From positions 11,346,001 to 11,410,000 of the forward strand of contig OX485804.1 in NCBI GenBank assembly GCA_950295325.1: a DNA stretch of 64,000 nt. The letters are read 5' to 3'. Shown piece by piece: positions 13,284 through 25,100 of the stretch; positions within the stretch are counted from its first letter, which is position 1; each line of letters begins with the position of its first letter. Both the position numbers and the translations under genes were made by a program. This stretch comes from Polytrichum commune. Taxonomy: Eukaryota; Streptophyta; Polytrichopsida; Polytrichales; Polytrichaceae. The notes below the pieces were generated by a model. That model made no database searches. It saw only the letters and a program-made list of their open reading frames with translations, and was not told the DNA's origin.

Positions 13284-14530
13284 TTTGATCAAAACTTCTC
13301 CTCCGATCAAACCTCAATCCTTCCTTCGCTGTTTGAGACTCTGCATCCGCTTGTCGCTGAATTTCCTCCGGCTTGCTCCTTCAACAAATGACACTCGTTA
13401 GAGAGCAACAACAATGGAGCGAAGACACCTCTCTTGACCAGGGCTGGGCCGGGTCCAGACCCCGCCCGGCGCTTCGGCGGGTGAGGTAGGCCACTGCAAC
13501 GCTCTTCTCCGCCCGGGGACCCGGCGAAATGGCGGGCGGGGGCTCTTTCCAATGATGAAGGCTCCCCCAACCGAGGGAACATATTCACATGGAGCACCTG
13601 ACGTCACGCCGCGTGACACATTCTTCAGATTATGTGTTTGAATATTCGCCATTTTGTAAACCCCAGGGATTTATTCTCTTTGTATTTAAGGTACTGAGGC
13701 CTTACAGTGACACCTTAAGAGGAAGAAAAATCTATTTCAGGCAGATTAGATAGCTTGGAAAATTTTCAAAAATGTTCCAGAGATTAGCAAATTTATCCAG
13801 ATTTTATATAAAAAAGATATCTCGATAATAAATTCATATGCAACCTATAGGAAATTCGCAAAGTCATTTCAAGGATAGAGCATGTTACTGTCAACTAGGG
13901 GGTTTATTGATTTTGGATTGTTAAGTGAGAATCACCACAAAATCAGTCTTATTGTAGGTGTAAACATTTTGTTAAATGACGGTGTTGTCCCCCTTTAGTG
14001 AATCACTTTTTACACTACCTCGTTGAGCACATAGAGCCCGATCAACCATTGTGATTGGCTAAATTTGGTGTTCTTCTAAAAGTGTTCTTGCATCCTTCTT
14101 ACACCATTATTATGAAAGGCCGAAGTGGTGCTATTTCATGCTTAATGCCACATATGGTTCATCTCTTTTAATAATGATTTACTTGATGACATTGTTGCAC
14201 TCCCTTGTTGACGGCTTAAGGATTAAAATAGGTGTCACCAAAGGGAAGGTGCTACACAAGGACACTATGCTTCATCCCATAGCATTGTGACCACTATACA
14301 TATCGAACGTAACGCTCACCATGTTGCAATGGTTGCTTGCTTGCTATGGTTCTATATATCATTGTGCTCTGTGTCCAATGAAAACGCGACACATAAACGA
14401 GATACGAGATGGTGAGTGCTATGGACTACGTAACGAGCAAGAGGAGAGTGCATGACGCAGAGAGAGAGAAGCAACGCTGACCATGTGATCAGCGTGATTG
14501 GAATGCCCGTTCGACCCACCCTTGGAATTA
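13284..14530. other. Intergenic: AP-2 mu upstream region and unassigned DNA
   Basis: Positions 13430-13560 are strongly GC-rich with many CpG, next to the AP-2 mu start; this is probably its promoter or 5' UTR zone. From 13640 the composition turns AT-rich and I recognise nothing until the 5S-related element. Confidence 0.4.
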
Positions 14531-14589
14531 TACCCTCAGGGCATTATACCAATGGTGCAGGACTACTAACCCCTCTTGGGGTGGGCACT

Positions 14590-14941
14590 ATAGTGACACA
14601 CTATACTAGTTCCTAGCTAGCCACTAGTGCCTTGAGGATACCGGACATGAAATCCCCCCAAAGGTCTTTGAGGCACCCATACAACAAGGTCCAAGGACCC
14701 CCCACCATAGTTGGGTGGACATTGTGGTGAGCACCACACCGGCATGGGGAATAGAACCCACAACCTCCTCATTGGGGGCCATGAGCCCTAACCACCAAGC
14801 CAAGGCCCGTGGTGCCAAAAGACGGAGGCAACACTGAGACTTCCCAGGAGTTCACCCATCCCAGTACAATTCCGGCCCAAAGGCGCTTAACTTCATAGTT
14901 CTGATGGGATCTGGTGTAGTAGCCTTGGTATGACCACATCA
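14590..14941 (-). repeat. Composite 5S rRNA/tRNA-derived retroposon (SINE-like); outer limits uncertain
   Basis: Two Pol III-type modules lie head to tail on the minus strand. First is a full-length 5S rRNA-like unit (14822-14941). A run of four T (14817-14820) follows, then a tRNA-like segment (about 14737-14816) with an A box TGGCTTGGTGG at 14792-14802 and a B box GGTTCTATTCC at 14748-14758, spaced as in tRNA genes. Unassigned sequence of about 150 bp or more follows. Chimeric 5S-tRNA heads are known in some animal SINEs (AmnSINE1), and 5S sequence is known in the LTRs of plant Cassandra TRIM elements. I see no second LTR copy in this window, and the tRNA-like module favours a SINE-like origin. 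The 3' limit is a guess. Confidence 0.6.
14822..14941 (-). rRNA. 5S rRNA-like sequence inside the composite element
   Basis: Read on the minus strand, this 120-nt unit follows plant 5S rRNA end to end: GGTCATACCA near the start, GATCCCATCAGAACT, AAGTTAAGCGCC (box A of the internal promoter), GGATGGGTGA and CTCCTGGGAAGT (box C), and a GTTGCCTCC-type end that pairs with the start. By eye roughly four fifths of positions match. The differences are spread over the unit, so a working ribosomal gene is unlikely; it is best called a 5S-derived module or pseudogene. It is a single copy here, not part of a 5S array. A run of four T follows at once, as at true 5S genes. Confidence 0.7.
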
Positions 14942-17318
14942 CATGCATGCTTGACGCACTATGATAGCAACAACAACACAACACATGGGCAAGAGCTCCA
15001 CTCTCGCCGCCCCTCATTTCACCAAGGAAACCACCTCTCACTTTCGCATGTGGGAAAGGCCTCCAAGACTCCCTGTGATTGCCTCCCACTCTGGAAATCC
15101 AGTGCACAAATTCGCCTGCTCCCTACCCCACCTGAACTATCGAGATGCTTGCATTGACTACTGCAATGCCAGCAAGCGTTCGTTTAGAGCTCCATTCAAG
15201 TTCGCGACTCGGGGGGGCAATGTGTTAAAAAGTTAAGGATATAGGTGCAAACAACCACTATTTTATAGGGGGGTATTACTTTCAATTCTCTTCTTTTTTT
15301 CACATGCTATCATTATGTAAATTTCTACTTTGGGTTAATAGAAAAATGGCTTGCATTACTTATAATTCCAAATTACCTATTATTCCATACCCTATAGTAC
15401 TTTAAAGATGTCCAGTGCCATTTTTTATACCCTATATTACTCTTAAGTCCATTTATAATTTTTTTGCCCCCATGTTTTTATAATACCCTATCATTTGTTC
15501 GCACGTATCTTGCTACTCCAACCAATGACTACCCCCCCCCCCTGAGGTTCGTGATTATCACTGGTAGTTCATCAATGTCCAAGCATTCCACCACGTCGCA
15601 CCTTCTTCCCACTGGGCACCGATCCTACTCTCTCTAATTAATTCAATGCACATAATTCAATCGTGCCGCATGTGCACGCACGTGTTACATGATCAAGTTA
15701 CGATGCATCTACACATTGTCAGCTACTCGCATTTGCTGTCATCGCTCGAATTGATCGCCTTAGCAAACTTTCTGGGCATTGCGAACGTTCATCACTTCGT
15801 AACAATTAACAACTACAGTCTGCTGAACACTCGTGTTACACATAACCCAGAAGTGTCAGGGGAGGATGAGGGCAGAACTGGTCCTCGTGTTTCCAAGTCC
15901 AATTGGTTACATGTTGACATGTTCCGGTTTTCCTTCATCAGGTTGACTCGTCAACTAAAATGAGCCAATTGGTCCGCTCAATTTGATGTAGGGAACGTGA
16001 TGGGAACGTAATGATTGTTAGTTGGTACGAGAGAATGCCCGTTGAGGGTTCTTAAAATACAACTCAACCATTCCAATACACCCACACATGGTTCTAAAAC
16101 CATGCAAATAATCAATTGTAATATGGAAGATCTCATCAATTGTGACAAAAGGATTGTCTCATGATGGTATGTATAACTTCCTCTAAAACGATGGGTCATG
16201 TTCCTGAAGTCTTGAACTTCAACTGGTTATTCCTCAACCGGTTCTCCCCATTCATTGCAAGCCACATGGGGTATCTAGAGAACTCCACAAACTCATTTCC
16301 TTAGACAATTAATAAGCTTTTGCACGTAATCTGGTGGAGTCCTGTGAGTTTCATCGGACGATCGTGATCACCTGGGATATATTCATCGAACCTGTTGGGC
16401 TTCCCTGCGAATTTTCCCTGCCCAAAGTTTTTTTTTCGGGCACTTTGAAGAAAAAATAAACTTCCATTCCCCATACACAATGATCTCCATGAAGGAATTC
16501 TATATTTACAAAATTAAACATGATATCCAGGTTGTATTGGTGGGCCCCATAAAAACAACACTCGTACTATACCGCAACCATAAATTTGGATGGAAAAAAA
16601 AACAACAACATGCTTAGTTATAAGAGTCTGCCCAATATTTCCATCAACCCGATTTGGGAAGGTAGGGGTTAAATGTTGTAAATTATGCGAGCCACAAACA
16701 CTTACAACATCCCAATGTACTAGTAAGGGATGTTCGACGCTCTGAGATGTTGGGGGGGCAGCCATAGGCTAGGAGCCACTCCATCATGGATAGGGGTATT
16801 TGTATGTCCTGAGTCACAACAAAGTGGCTATAATATGCCTACCATGTTCATTGGCATCCCCTTAAGGACTAGGGAGTCAGAAACGGTATAGGCAGAATTA
16901 CATGGCCATGTGTGAACTTGAGCCATCACGAGATGGTTCTCCATGTACGTAGCATCAAAAAAAATAGCCTTGGTTTTCTTGCCTGGCTCGTTAGGTCAAT
17001 AATAAAAAGGCCTAGGATGACGCGGGGAGGTTTTGGAATTTGAACCAAGTCCATAATTGATGGACAAATTCAATGCTCGTTGACCACATGGAGAAGGAGT
17101 TTAAAATAGCTTGAACAACTTTGAATATGACCCGTCTAACTTATCACACTTAAATTATGCCTAGATTAACAAATCTATCTCGATTATGGTCAAAAGATCT
17201 CCTGATGCCTTCATCATCCTAAGAATAGGTCAAAGAACCTCAAATGTGTCCCAACTAACTTAGAAAGCCTCACTTAAGCAAAATAGCTTAGATAATTTAC
17301 GTGTGTTGAAACAACTTC
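14942..17318. other. Gene-free DNA, largely unassigned
   Basis: No exon-like frame or known domain. A C-run lies at about 15532-15542, and short repeated TACCCTATA-type phrases occur between 15370 and 15490. I see no paired terminal repeats. Confidence 0.35.
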
Positions 17319-17690
17319 GTGTGAGTTTCCATGTAGACTGCTCACCCACTAGATTCTAAATAATAATGGGTTGGAGGTGTTCTCATGTAGATAAGTATGA
17401 GTTGTCAACCAACCACGTTATGATGGTCTATTAGAATGCGGAGGGCCTTGGATATGAGCCGCTAGACTTCCATGCGCCACTATAACACTTTTTAACCTAC
17501 AAGTGTTGATCATTGAAGGATTGAAGACTGGTTTTAGGAGGAGGAGGTTAGTAGGTGGGCCCAAATTTGAGAAGATGAGAGTAGTTGGCACATACAAACC
17601 CTACCCCATCATATTCCATCTACGTTTGGGCGGGTTGTCCTTATTCCCACTAGAATTTGGTGCGCGAGTGGCCTACATGGAAACTCGCCC
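17319..17690 (+). mobile_element. MITE family A, copy 1
   Basis: Inverted ends: GTGAGTTTCCATGTAG at the left and CTACATGGAAACTCGCCC at the right, with a second matching stretch inside (CCACTAGATTCTA against TAGAATTTGGTG). The interior matches, in reverse orientation, the copy at 36390-36803, including the stretch around GGAGGAGGAGGTTAGTAGGTGGGC. Length about 370 bp, no coding capacity. TIR and likely TTA-type target site suggest a PIF/Harbinger (Tourist-like) MITE. Confidence 0.7.
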
Positions 17691-17727
17691 TTGACTTACT
17701 ACTTTAAGATGCACCTAGAAAAGCTTA

Positions 17728-18116
17728 GGGCCGGTTCACATGGGGTCCCAAGTCCCACTCATGTTGACAAGTCCTACCATGGAGGCAAAGTCCCAACTTT
17801 TGAGCCTCAAAATAACCATTAAAACATGGTTAATTGTCATTATAATCGTATTTTTTTATACAAAATATTAAAATCGTGAGACTTATGTTGAGAGTTAGGT
17901 CAAGCTTTGGTTCGGCTCATCTCTCAACACAAGTCCCAAGCCTCACCTCCAAAAAGTTTTGCCATATAGGCATCCATGTCACACTTGGGACTTAGGGATT
18001 GGGACACTATGTGAAGTGCTAAGTCCCAACTTGCCAGGCTCTCAACAATTGAGATTGCATGGGTTGACCTCAAGTGACTTGAGACTTAGGACTTGGGACC
18101 CCGTGTGAATTGGCCC
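17728..18116. mobile_element. PIF/Harbinger-like MITE with TTA target duplication
   Basis: Flanked by TTA at 17725-17727 and 18117-18119. The left end GGGCCGGTTCACATGGGG and the right end CCCCGTGTGAATTGGCCC form a terminal inverted repeat that extends to about 30 bp. Length 389 bp, with no transposase. The TTA duplication and GGGCC end are the hallmark of Tourist-like elements. Confidence 0.82.
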
Positions 18117-18474
18117 TTAATCTACTTTAAAATGATTATACATTAACCCAACTATATTAGTTATTTGCTTAAAACAACTTAAACACCTCACCACAATAAC
18201 GTGCAAGAATAAGTGCCTTCAAATGCTTGCAAAATTACGAGTAATCAAAAGCTGAATTGTGAAACAAGGGATATGAAATTGGCATAGAATGCCGAAATAG
18301 TGCACAATGGAGGCAAAATTAGATTATAATTCAGTAGTGACAAATTTCAAAATGCATTGTAAGATATCATGAGGTTTGAGATACCAATACCCATTCGTGG
18401 CCTCCCACATGCGAAGAATATTGAGGAGAGGAAGCAAGCATAGAGGGAAGGAGGATCTTGAGCAAGGAGATTTA

Positions 18475-19998
18475 GGGCCACTTTACATTACAATGGAGAA
18501 GTGCACTGGTCAATCAAGAATTTTAGCCCAAGACGTGGTTATTTGAGGCGAGGGATGGAAGGTCGAAGAAGATGAAAAAACAATTAAAAAAAATGCCTTA
18601 AGAAGCCTTGACTGGCCATAGTGTAACCACCTAGAGGAAAAGTGTATTGGACAACTTCGCCAAGAGCAGAAGTCCACCGGACAACTTCACAAAATGGTCA
18701 TAGTTGGCCATAGTAGAAACCTTACCCCTTAAATGACCATTGTATTCAAAAATTCAAAAATTGCATTGATCAAAAAAATAAAATGTATAGGGCAATGTTT
18801 TAGAACTTCTTTCATGACAAAAATTTATTTGAAAATGTTCCACCTCCATAATACATCCAAATTAAGGAAAGTAACTAGGTAACATTATATTTGTATTGAT
18901 TCTTAAAGAAAGTACATGTTGGTACAATCTAACCTCGTTAACACAACACTTGTTTATACAACAACCTTTATATTGCGACACATTTTTGTGAGACCAATTT
19001 TTTTAGTTCAAAACTCCCTCTTTTATACGACTACAACACTCAATAATGCAAAATTTAGAGTCTCCATTTTGTCATATTAAAGAGGTAGTTAATACTAGAA
19101 TACCTTTCATTTATGCTATGTACATCTAAAATACATCCATTTTCACTTGGCAACTACTTGGGAACTTCACTTATTGTTGAGAACTTAATGGTAATTAGGG
19201 TTACTAATGTAGAATGGACATAGTTGGGGCGAGAGTGGCCTCCTGCCTAGTATGTTGCCTCGTACATGAGTGATATAATATCACCAGTATCTTGATGCTA
19301 AATGTCATGCATCATTGTTGACTAGTTTCTTATTAGAGAACTCTTTATATTTTGGTGTTAATGAAATTATTACTTTCCAAAAGTTAGTTAGGAATTTAGA
19401 TAAGATGATAGTTGCTAGCTTGGGTAGGCAACACCAAAGATCTTTGGACTCCTATTTCAAGAGTTCTTGAGGAAATTTGTGTTTGTTTGGGATTATAAGT
19501 TATTATTACATGCCATTTATATTTCTTAACCTCATTGTATATATTTTAAAGCTCATATTACTTATGTTTTCATATTCCCTCAACAATACATCAACTTTAC
19601 GGTATTTGTGATATTAATGAGAAGACGGCACCTCGATAATACAACTCTTTTTGTGTTTCCCAAAAGTGTCGTGCTAAAGAGGGAGAACAATATTGCAGAG
19701 ATTTCTCTAAGGAAAACATATTTTAATCAAGTTGGAGTTCCCCGGAGGCCAAGTTTTTTGTCTAGGGCTTTGAGGTTGCCCAAGAAACTTGACCTCCGGA
19801 GAACACCCCTTCAAAAAAGTGTCGCCACGTTGGCAACCATGTCATTTTTTCATTTATGTACAAAGTTCTCTACCAAAGGACTCTTGCCCATAGTGTAAAC
19901 CACCACTGGACAAGAGTGTCACTCTTGGCCAATCAAATTTCAGATTCCCTTAGAATTCATGACCAATGAACTTCTCCACCAATAGTGTAAAGTGGCTC
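18475..19998. mobile_element. 1.5-kb non-autonomous PIF/Harbinger-like element
   Basis: TTA flanks at 18472-18474 and 19999-20001. The left end GGGCCACTTTACATTA and the right end TAGTGTAAAGTGGCTC are inverted, and similarity continues over about 50 bp (GGAGAAGT and TGGTCA blocks on both sides). Subterminal blocks also repeat the phrase CCATAGTGTAAACCACC. No transposase frame. Part of its length comes from a second element nested inside. Confidence 0.72.
18922..19692. mobile_element. Possible pogo/Tc1-mariner-like remnant nested in the PIF-like element
   Basis: The left side has AACCTCGTTAACACAACACT, followed by TATACAACAACC. The right side has AAGTGTCGTGCTAAAGAGG, which is the inverted form with changes. 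Ends of the type ACCTCG.TTATACGACACT are common in pogo-like elements. Interior AT-rich, non-coding. Exact ends and target site not resolved. Confidence 0.4.
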
Positions 19999-20009
19999 TT
20001 AACCCTTAA

Positions 20010-20515
20010 CTTCATGAGAGGCATGTTTTGGGCTTATGAACGATTCTACAAGGCAAATTCATCCAAAAGGAAGGTGCTAGGAAGGCTAGAATGGGTATCA
20101 TTATGTTATGATTGAAATTGTCTTGTCAATGGCGATGATTCCATTTCAGTATGAAAAGATGGTTGTTCACAAAATATTTTTAACATTCCCCTTTGTTGAT
20201 GTACTACTATATGTGGTAACCTCATATTATTTTGATTGAAAATTGTCAAAATTTTATGGACTTATTTTCTTACCTCATACTGTATATCTATTTTAAATAT
20301 AATATTGGAATTTTTGAATCTTATTTTATTGCATATATTTTCACAATTTCTCAAATTTTAATGATTCTAAATTGATTATTAACAAATCATGATAATTTAT
20401 AAGTATTGCGATTGTATTGATGTGATCTCAAAATCATTAGCAGTAACATTTCTATTCAGTGCAATAAAAATTGAGCTCTAGAAAGCTTACTTTTAGATGA
20501 TCTAATGAAACCACA
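20010..20515 (-). repeat. Dispersed repeat E, copy 1
   Basis: In reverse orientation this matches 48165-49020: for example AAGCTTACTTTTAGATGATC (about 20483-20502) against 48190-48225, and the block around 20115-20180 against 48850-48905. The second copy holds about 350 bp not present here. No coding capacity. Class unknown; ends not clear. Confidence 0.65.
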
Positions 20516-20519
20516 ATAC

Positions 20520-22090
20520 AGTCCAAGAAGTCAAGGGTTAAACACTCTTCAACCTTTGTCACAAGTATGTGAGACTTGGAAGGTCCGAGATGGCCTTAAA
20601 TTAAAGGGTGATAGTGTAGAGGTACCCAATTCCGAATGGAGTGGTTGGCAATTTGGTTCTTGCTGTGAAATCTTCTCTCTACTTGACGGAAAAAAACCAG
20701 CTAGGTAGTAGGAAGCCAAGAGCCCACCTACCGCAAGGTGGGCAGTAAGCCCCACCCTACACTAAGAGGATTCTTGAGCAGGATAGGGCCAACAGGCTCA
20801 AATTCATGTCGGATTGCCCAAAGTTGGTTATTTATTTATTTTCTAAGACTTGGATGTCAGTGCCTTTTAAAAGAATTGGTTGATAGGGAGTAGTTGATGT
20901 GAACAAAAGTTTGGGAGCTTGTGACATGAGACAAAAAAAATTTACAATCAACTCTTAAGAATCTAACAACTCATAAAACTACTATTTTGGTTTTATTCAC
21001 CCTTATTTTGCAAGTTTTCTTTCATGGTGAGGTAATAGTGCAAATCTTCAAAAGGTATCCTACTAACATTGCTACTTAATGTTATTATATGGTATGATAT
21101 TTTATACTACACATTTCATATATGATGTGAACCAAACAAAATCCAAACCACTTCCGAATCTTAGACTGATCTCTAAGTCAAACCAATTGCACACATGTCC
21201 AACTTTAAATTAATTTGTTGTTCATCCAAAAGTTAACAATATAATTCATTAACATTTTCTGACATGATTACATGTTTTCATCCTTATGCTCACATAACAG
21301 CCACAACCCAACACATGAAAGTATATGGATGTGATTCATTTAAAAAAAAAATGGGAACCTATATATTGATTTGTGTGTGGTACAGTGAGGATCAAAGACC
21401 TAATACCACACAAAAACGTACTCAAAAGAGATTGGACTATTTCTTTGATTTCTATCAACTTACTCCACACTCAATACACAGTGTACATAAATGTGAAGAC
21501 TTATGTATTCAATTAAGGAATCAACAAACATGCACTTCCAATAACCAAAACTAAATAAAAGGAGATCTTACTTTTGATGATGGTTCATTTGAGGTTTACT
21601 ATTGCAACACAAGTTCTATTGTATATAAATAATGGACGGGATTCGGAAAGCATAAAAGACAACACCAAATAACACCCATGTACCTCAGTTCGTATTTCAT
21701 TAAGATAGACAACCCTTATTCAACTAGTTTTCTTTTTAGAGTGATATGTAAATTAGTTTGGCTTTAAGAACGGATACAAAAAGACATGTATCTAAAAGAG
21801 ATTGGATTGTGTGCTCAAAATAAGATAATCATTCTAGATTCAATCATAGGAGAAGTGGGCTAGTTGGAGAAAGTAACCATTTAAGACCCATCTACCTTAC
21901 ACCCGTATTTGATGACCCTAATAGTTCCATGGAGACTCCTGCGAACATCCAATTAGATGTTGCCACGTGAAGACCAGTGGTCGACTCATACTCTGGTTCA
22001 GGCCCGGAGTGCCTTGCCGGGTATGGACGTTTCGCAACTCAGGGAGAGAAGAAACAAAAGCCACAGCAGGAGCGTTTTTTTGAATAACAA
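20520..22090. other. Gene-free AT-rich DNA upstream of RecA
   Basis: A small perfect hairpin GCCCACCT/AGGTGGGC lies near 20722-20744. Positions 21780-21898 resemble, in reverse, the left end of repeat family D (see 37285). Otherwise nothing recognised. The last few hundred bases should contain the RecA promoter. Confidence 0.4.
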
Positions 22091-22091
22091 C

Positions 22092-22141
22092 TTGAAGAAG
22101 AAGACTCAAAAGAAGAAGAAGAAGAAGAAGAAGAAGAAGAG
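22092..22141 (+). repeat. GAA microsatellite in RecA 5' UTR
   Basis: Two runs of GAA triplets, interrupted by CTCAAAA, end three bases before the proposed RecA ATG. GA-rich tracts near starts are common in plant 5' UTRs; length variation here could affect expression, which is inference. Confidence 0.85.
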
Positions 22142-22143
22142 CC

Positions 22144-25100
22144 ATGGCCATCGTTCTGCGTGCTGCACTATCTCGCCATTTTGCACTCTCCTTAAACCAC
22201 GTGTGTGCCGCTTATGTCGGTCCTTTCACCCCACTTGTAAGATCCGAAGCTCTTAACACTCATTTTCTTTCTGAATTTCTGCTATACTCAGCTTGAATTA
22301 ACTCGTTTGTTTTTCCTTGAAACCTCTTGGGGATTGTGCGAGTACAAGACATGGTTGGGCTGGAAGTGTTGCAATGGAATTTGGGCATGTTGTGTCTTAA
22401 AATTTGGTTGGTTGGAGTACTTGGACAGTGGGAATCTCCCGCATATGTTGTTCACTGGTGGTCAGGAAACGGGTTTTTCGAAGCAATTATGGTGATACTT
22501 TTTTCACTTGTTTTCTACATACACTTGCTGTGGATGGCCCTTATTCTTTAGAATCGGCATGGTTAGTGTTGAATTGCCCGGACAATTTAGTGATGCTGGC
22601 ATTGTTGCCATTGCTAAGTATTTCCCTCATCTCATGCTTTGCCTGGCTACACTATTTTCCAGGATACTGTCGGGTTTTCAACACCAACCCGTTTCACCCA
22701 AACCTCTGCATTTAGCGATGGATCCAAGAGAGGTATTTAATATTTTCAAGTTCACAAACTTGGGGATCGCACATTGGTCATTTGACCACTGATGTTTGTA
22801 TGAGCACTTGGTCGTCAGCTGTGAGGTTTTATGTCAATGGGGGGTTTTCACTTTGGGGCACAACATTATCTGGGCTTAGTTGAGACTTGATGTTGGGGTT
22901 TCGGGTTTAAGGCCGTGGGTCTCTTTTTTTGAACAGGCAAGAAGGGTAAGAAGGTAGTAGAGGAACTTGGTGATGACCCTGAATCTATGAAAGAAAAACA
23001 ACTGCAAGCAGCAATTCAGCAGATTACCAAGAAGTTTGGAAAAGAGACAGTCATGTGGCTGGGTCGGGATAGCCATAGGCATGTTGATGTCATTTCCACT
23101 GGTTCCTTGAGTCTTGACATTGCCCTTGGTGTTGGCGGTCTTCCAAAGGTAACCCTTCTATACTCTACTTCACCATTTTCTCTGTAATTTCTTTTCTTTT
23201 TCTTGTGTGTTTATGATATCATCTGTTTAAGGTAGATGGGTCTTAAATAATTGCTTTTTCCGATTAGCCCACATCTCCTAGGATGTGAAATAAGTGATTA
23301 GTACGAGATGGTTGGCAAATCCAAATCAAGGCCAGAGCCACTTTCCTCAGAAGTTTTGGATCTCATATGAATATCTTCTTCATCATCAATTTTGTTGATT
23401 ATTGAGCCTAGACCGGTTGAAGTATATTGATCATGTAGTGCAGTCTCTTTTAAAGACATGTCTTTATGTTGTCCGTTCTTGGAAACCACCCTCGTCACAC
23501 ACCACTGAGATGATTGCCTTTGGAGATATTTCTGATTTAGCATCCATTTATAAGTTTCATAGTCACAGAAGTCGTACAGTAGAGGTTTCATGAGTTTTGT
23601 AATCATTTAGTGGAATCCTCTATTGTGTGACAGGGGCGTGTGGTGGAGATCTATGGGCCAGAAGCTTCTGGAAAAACCACTCTTGCTCTACATGTAATTG
23701 CAGAGGCTCAGAAATTAGGAAAAGGTGACTTTCTTCTTACAATTTTGCATTCTTTATGGTCTACATTTTTTTCTTCATTAGACCTTGCATCTTGTGCTTT
23801 GGGATGTTGTTTATTCTCAAGATCGCAGATATCTATTGGTCAGAGCATCTTGCGGACACCTATTTGAATATGACTATTTTGCTCCTTGCTTTAGATCTCC
23901 TTATCACTGTTTTGTGGGTAGCAGGTCGTTGTCTATTTGTGGATGCAGAACATGCTCTGGATTTGCAATTTGCAGAAGGCATTGGTGTGCAGATCAAGGA
24001 AGTTCTCTTTCAGCAGCCGGATGAAGCAGAGCAAGCTCTGGATACTGTTGACCATTTTGTGCGCTCTGGAGTGGTCGATGTTATTGTTGTTGACAGTGTA
24101 TGTCTAGGCACTACGGGTCCTCCTGTGCAATTCACTTTTAATGGCTTATATCTTCTTTTTAAATACTGTTTGCAATTGTCATTCCTAACATTCTTTATCT
24201 TTGTACATCCTTATGTTGACTATGATATTTTTTTTACTATATATTAAATCTGGGGTGGCTTAATTTCTCATCAAGTACTAATTTCTTGGGGTGACGGGGA
24301 TATTGCAGGTTGCTGCACTCGTGCCAAGAGCAGAATTAGAGGGAGAAATGGGTGAATCTCACATGGCCCTTCAGGCTCGCTTAATGAGCAAAGCTCTAAG
24401 AAGGCTCACACACTCTTTAAACTCCTCGCAGTGTCTCTTGATCTTTATCAACCAGGTACGATATATATTCTATGCATACTTCAGAGCATCATATTGACAT
24501 ATTTCTATCTATCTTGAATTTGGTTCATCTAGTTTCAAATAAGGGGCATCACTTTTAGACAATATAGAGAGGTTGGACTTCAGGTCTGTTTTATATATTG
24601 CCTACATATCTTTACAGACGCGATCAAAATTGAACACATATGGAGGAGGGATGCCAGCTGAAGTCACAGCAGGAGGCAATGCTCTGAAGTTCTATTCATC
24701 TGTGCGCTTACACATCAGGAAAAAACAACAGCTAAAACGTGGTGATGTGGTAATTTTTATATCAATTATGTAACACTGTAACTGATGCATGTGGCAGTTG
24801 CCTTGTAACAATGGAGGGATTGTGTTTCTTGTTACCTTGTTCATCATTGTCATTCCTCTGGTACCTTGATGCAGAAAGTGTTCAATCAAGTTACTGATAT
24901 CGAAGTAGAATACCATCTTTGTGAATTTTATCTTTTTAAAAATTTCCATAGATTTTGAATTTTTGTATTAAGTTGCTTTTGACCTCTTCTTTCATTTTTC
25001 GCATCTCTCTGTCATTACTATATTGCAATCGGCGTCTTGTTTTCTTTTCTTTTGCCATTCAGAATAGAGTATCAGCTACTTTTGTTTCTCACTAGATAGA

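Noticed and set aside
14480-14560. Second tRNA-like unit after the composite element (minus strand)
   Set aside because: A GGGTCGAAC block looks B-box-like, but no convincing A box or stem pairing accompanies it.
14822-14941. Functional nuclear 5S rRNA gene
   Set aside because: Single copy, with many differences spread over the unit including paired positions, and joined to a tRNA-like segment. 5S genes normally sit in arrays with near-identical copies.
14590-14941. Solo LTR of a Cassandra TRIM
   Set aside because: Kept only as an alternative. I see no second LTR, primer-binding site or polypurine tract that I could defend, and the A/B-box segment is not a known Cassandra part.
19608-19898. 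96-codon frame inside the 1.5-kb PIF-like element
   Set aside because: Runs across inverted-repeat sequence and shows no transposase motif.
22307-22792. Several overlapping open frames near the RecA start
   Set aside because: They lie in introns 1 and 2 or read exon 2 in the wrong frame; no family match.
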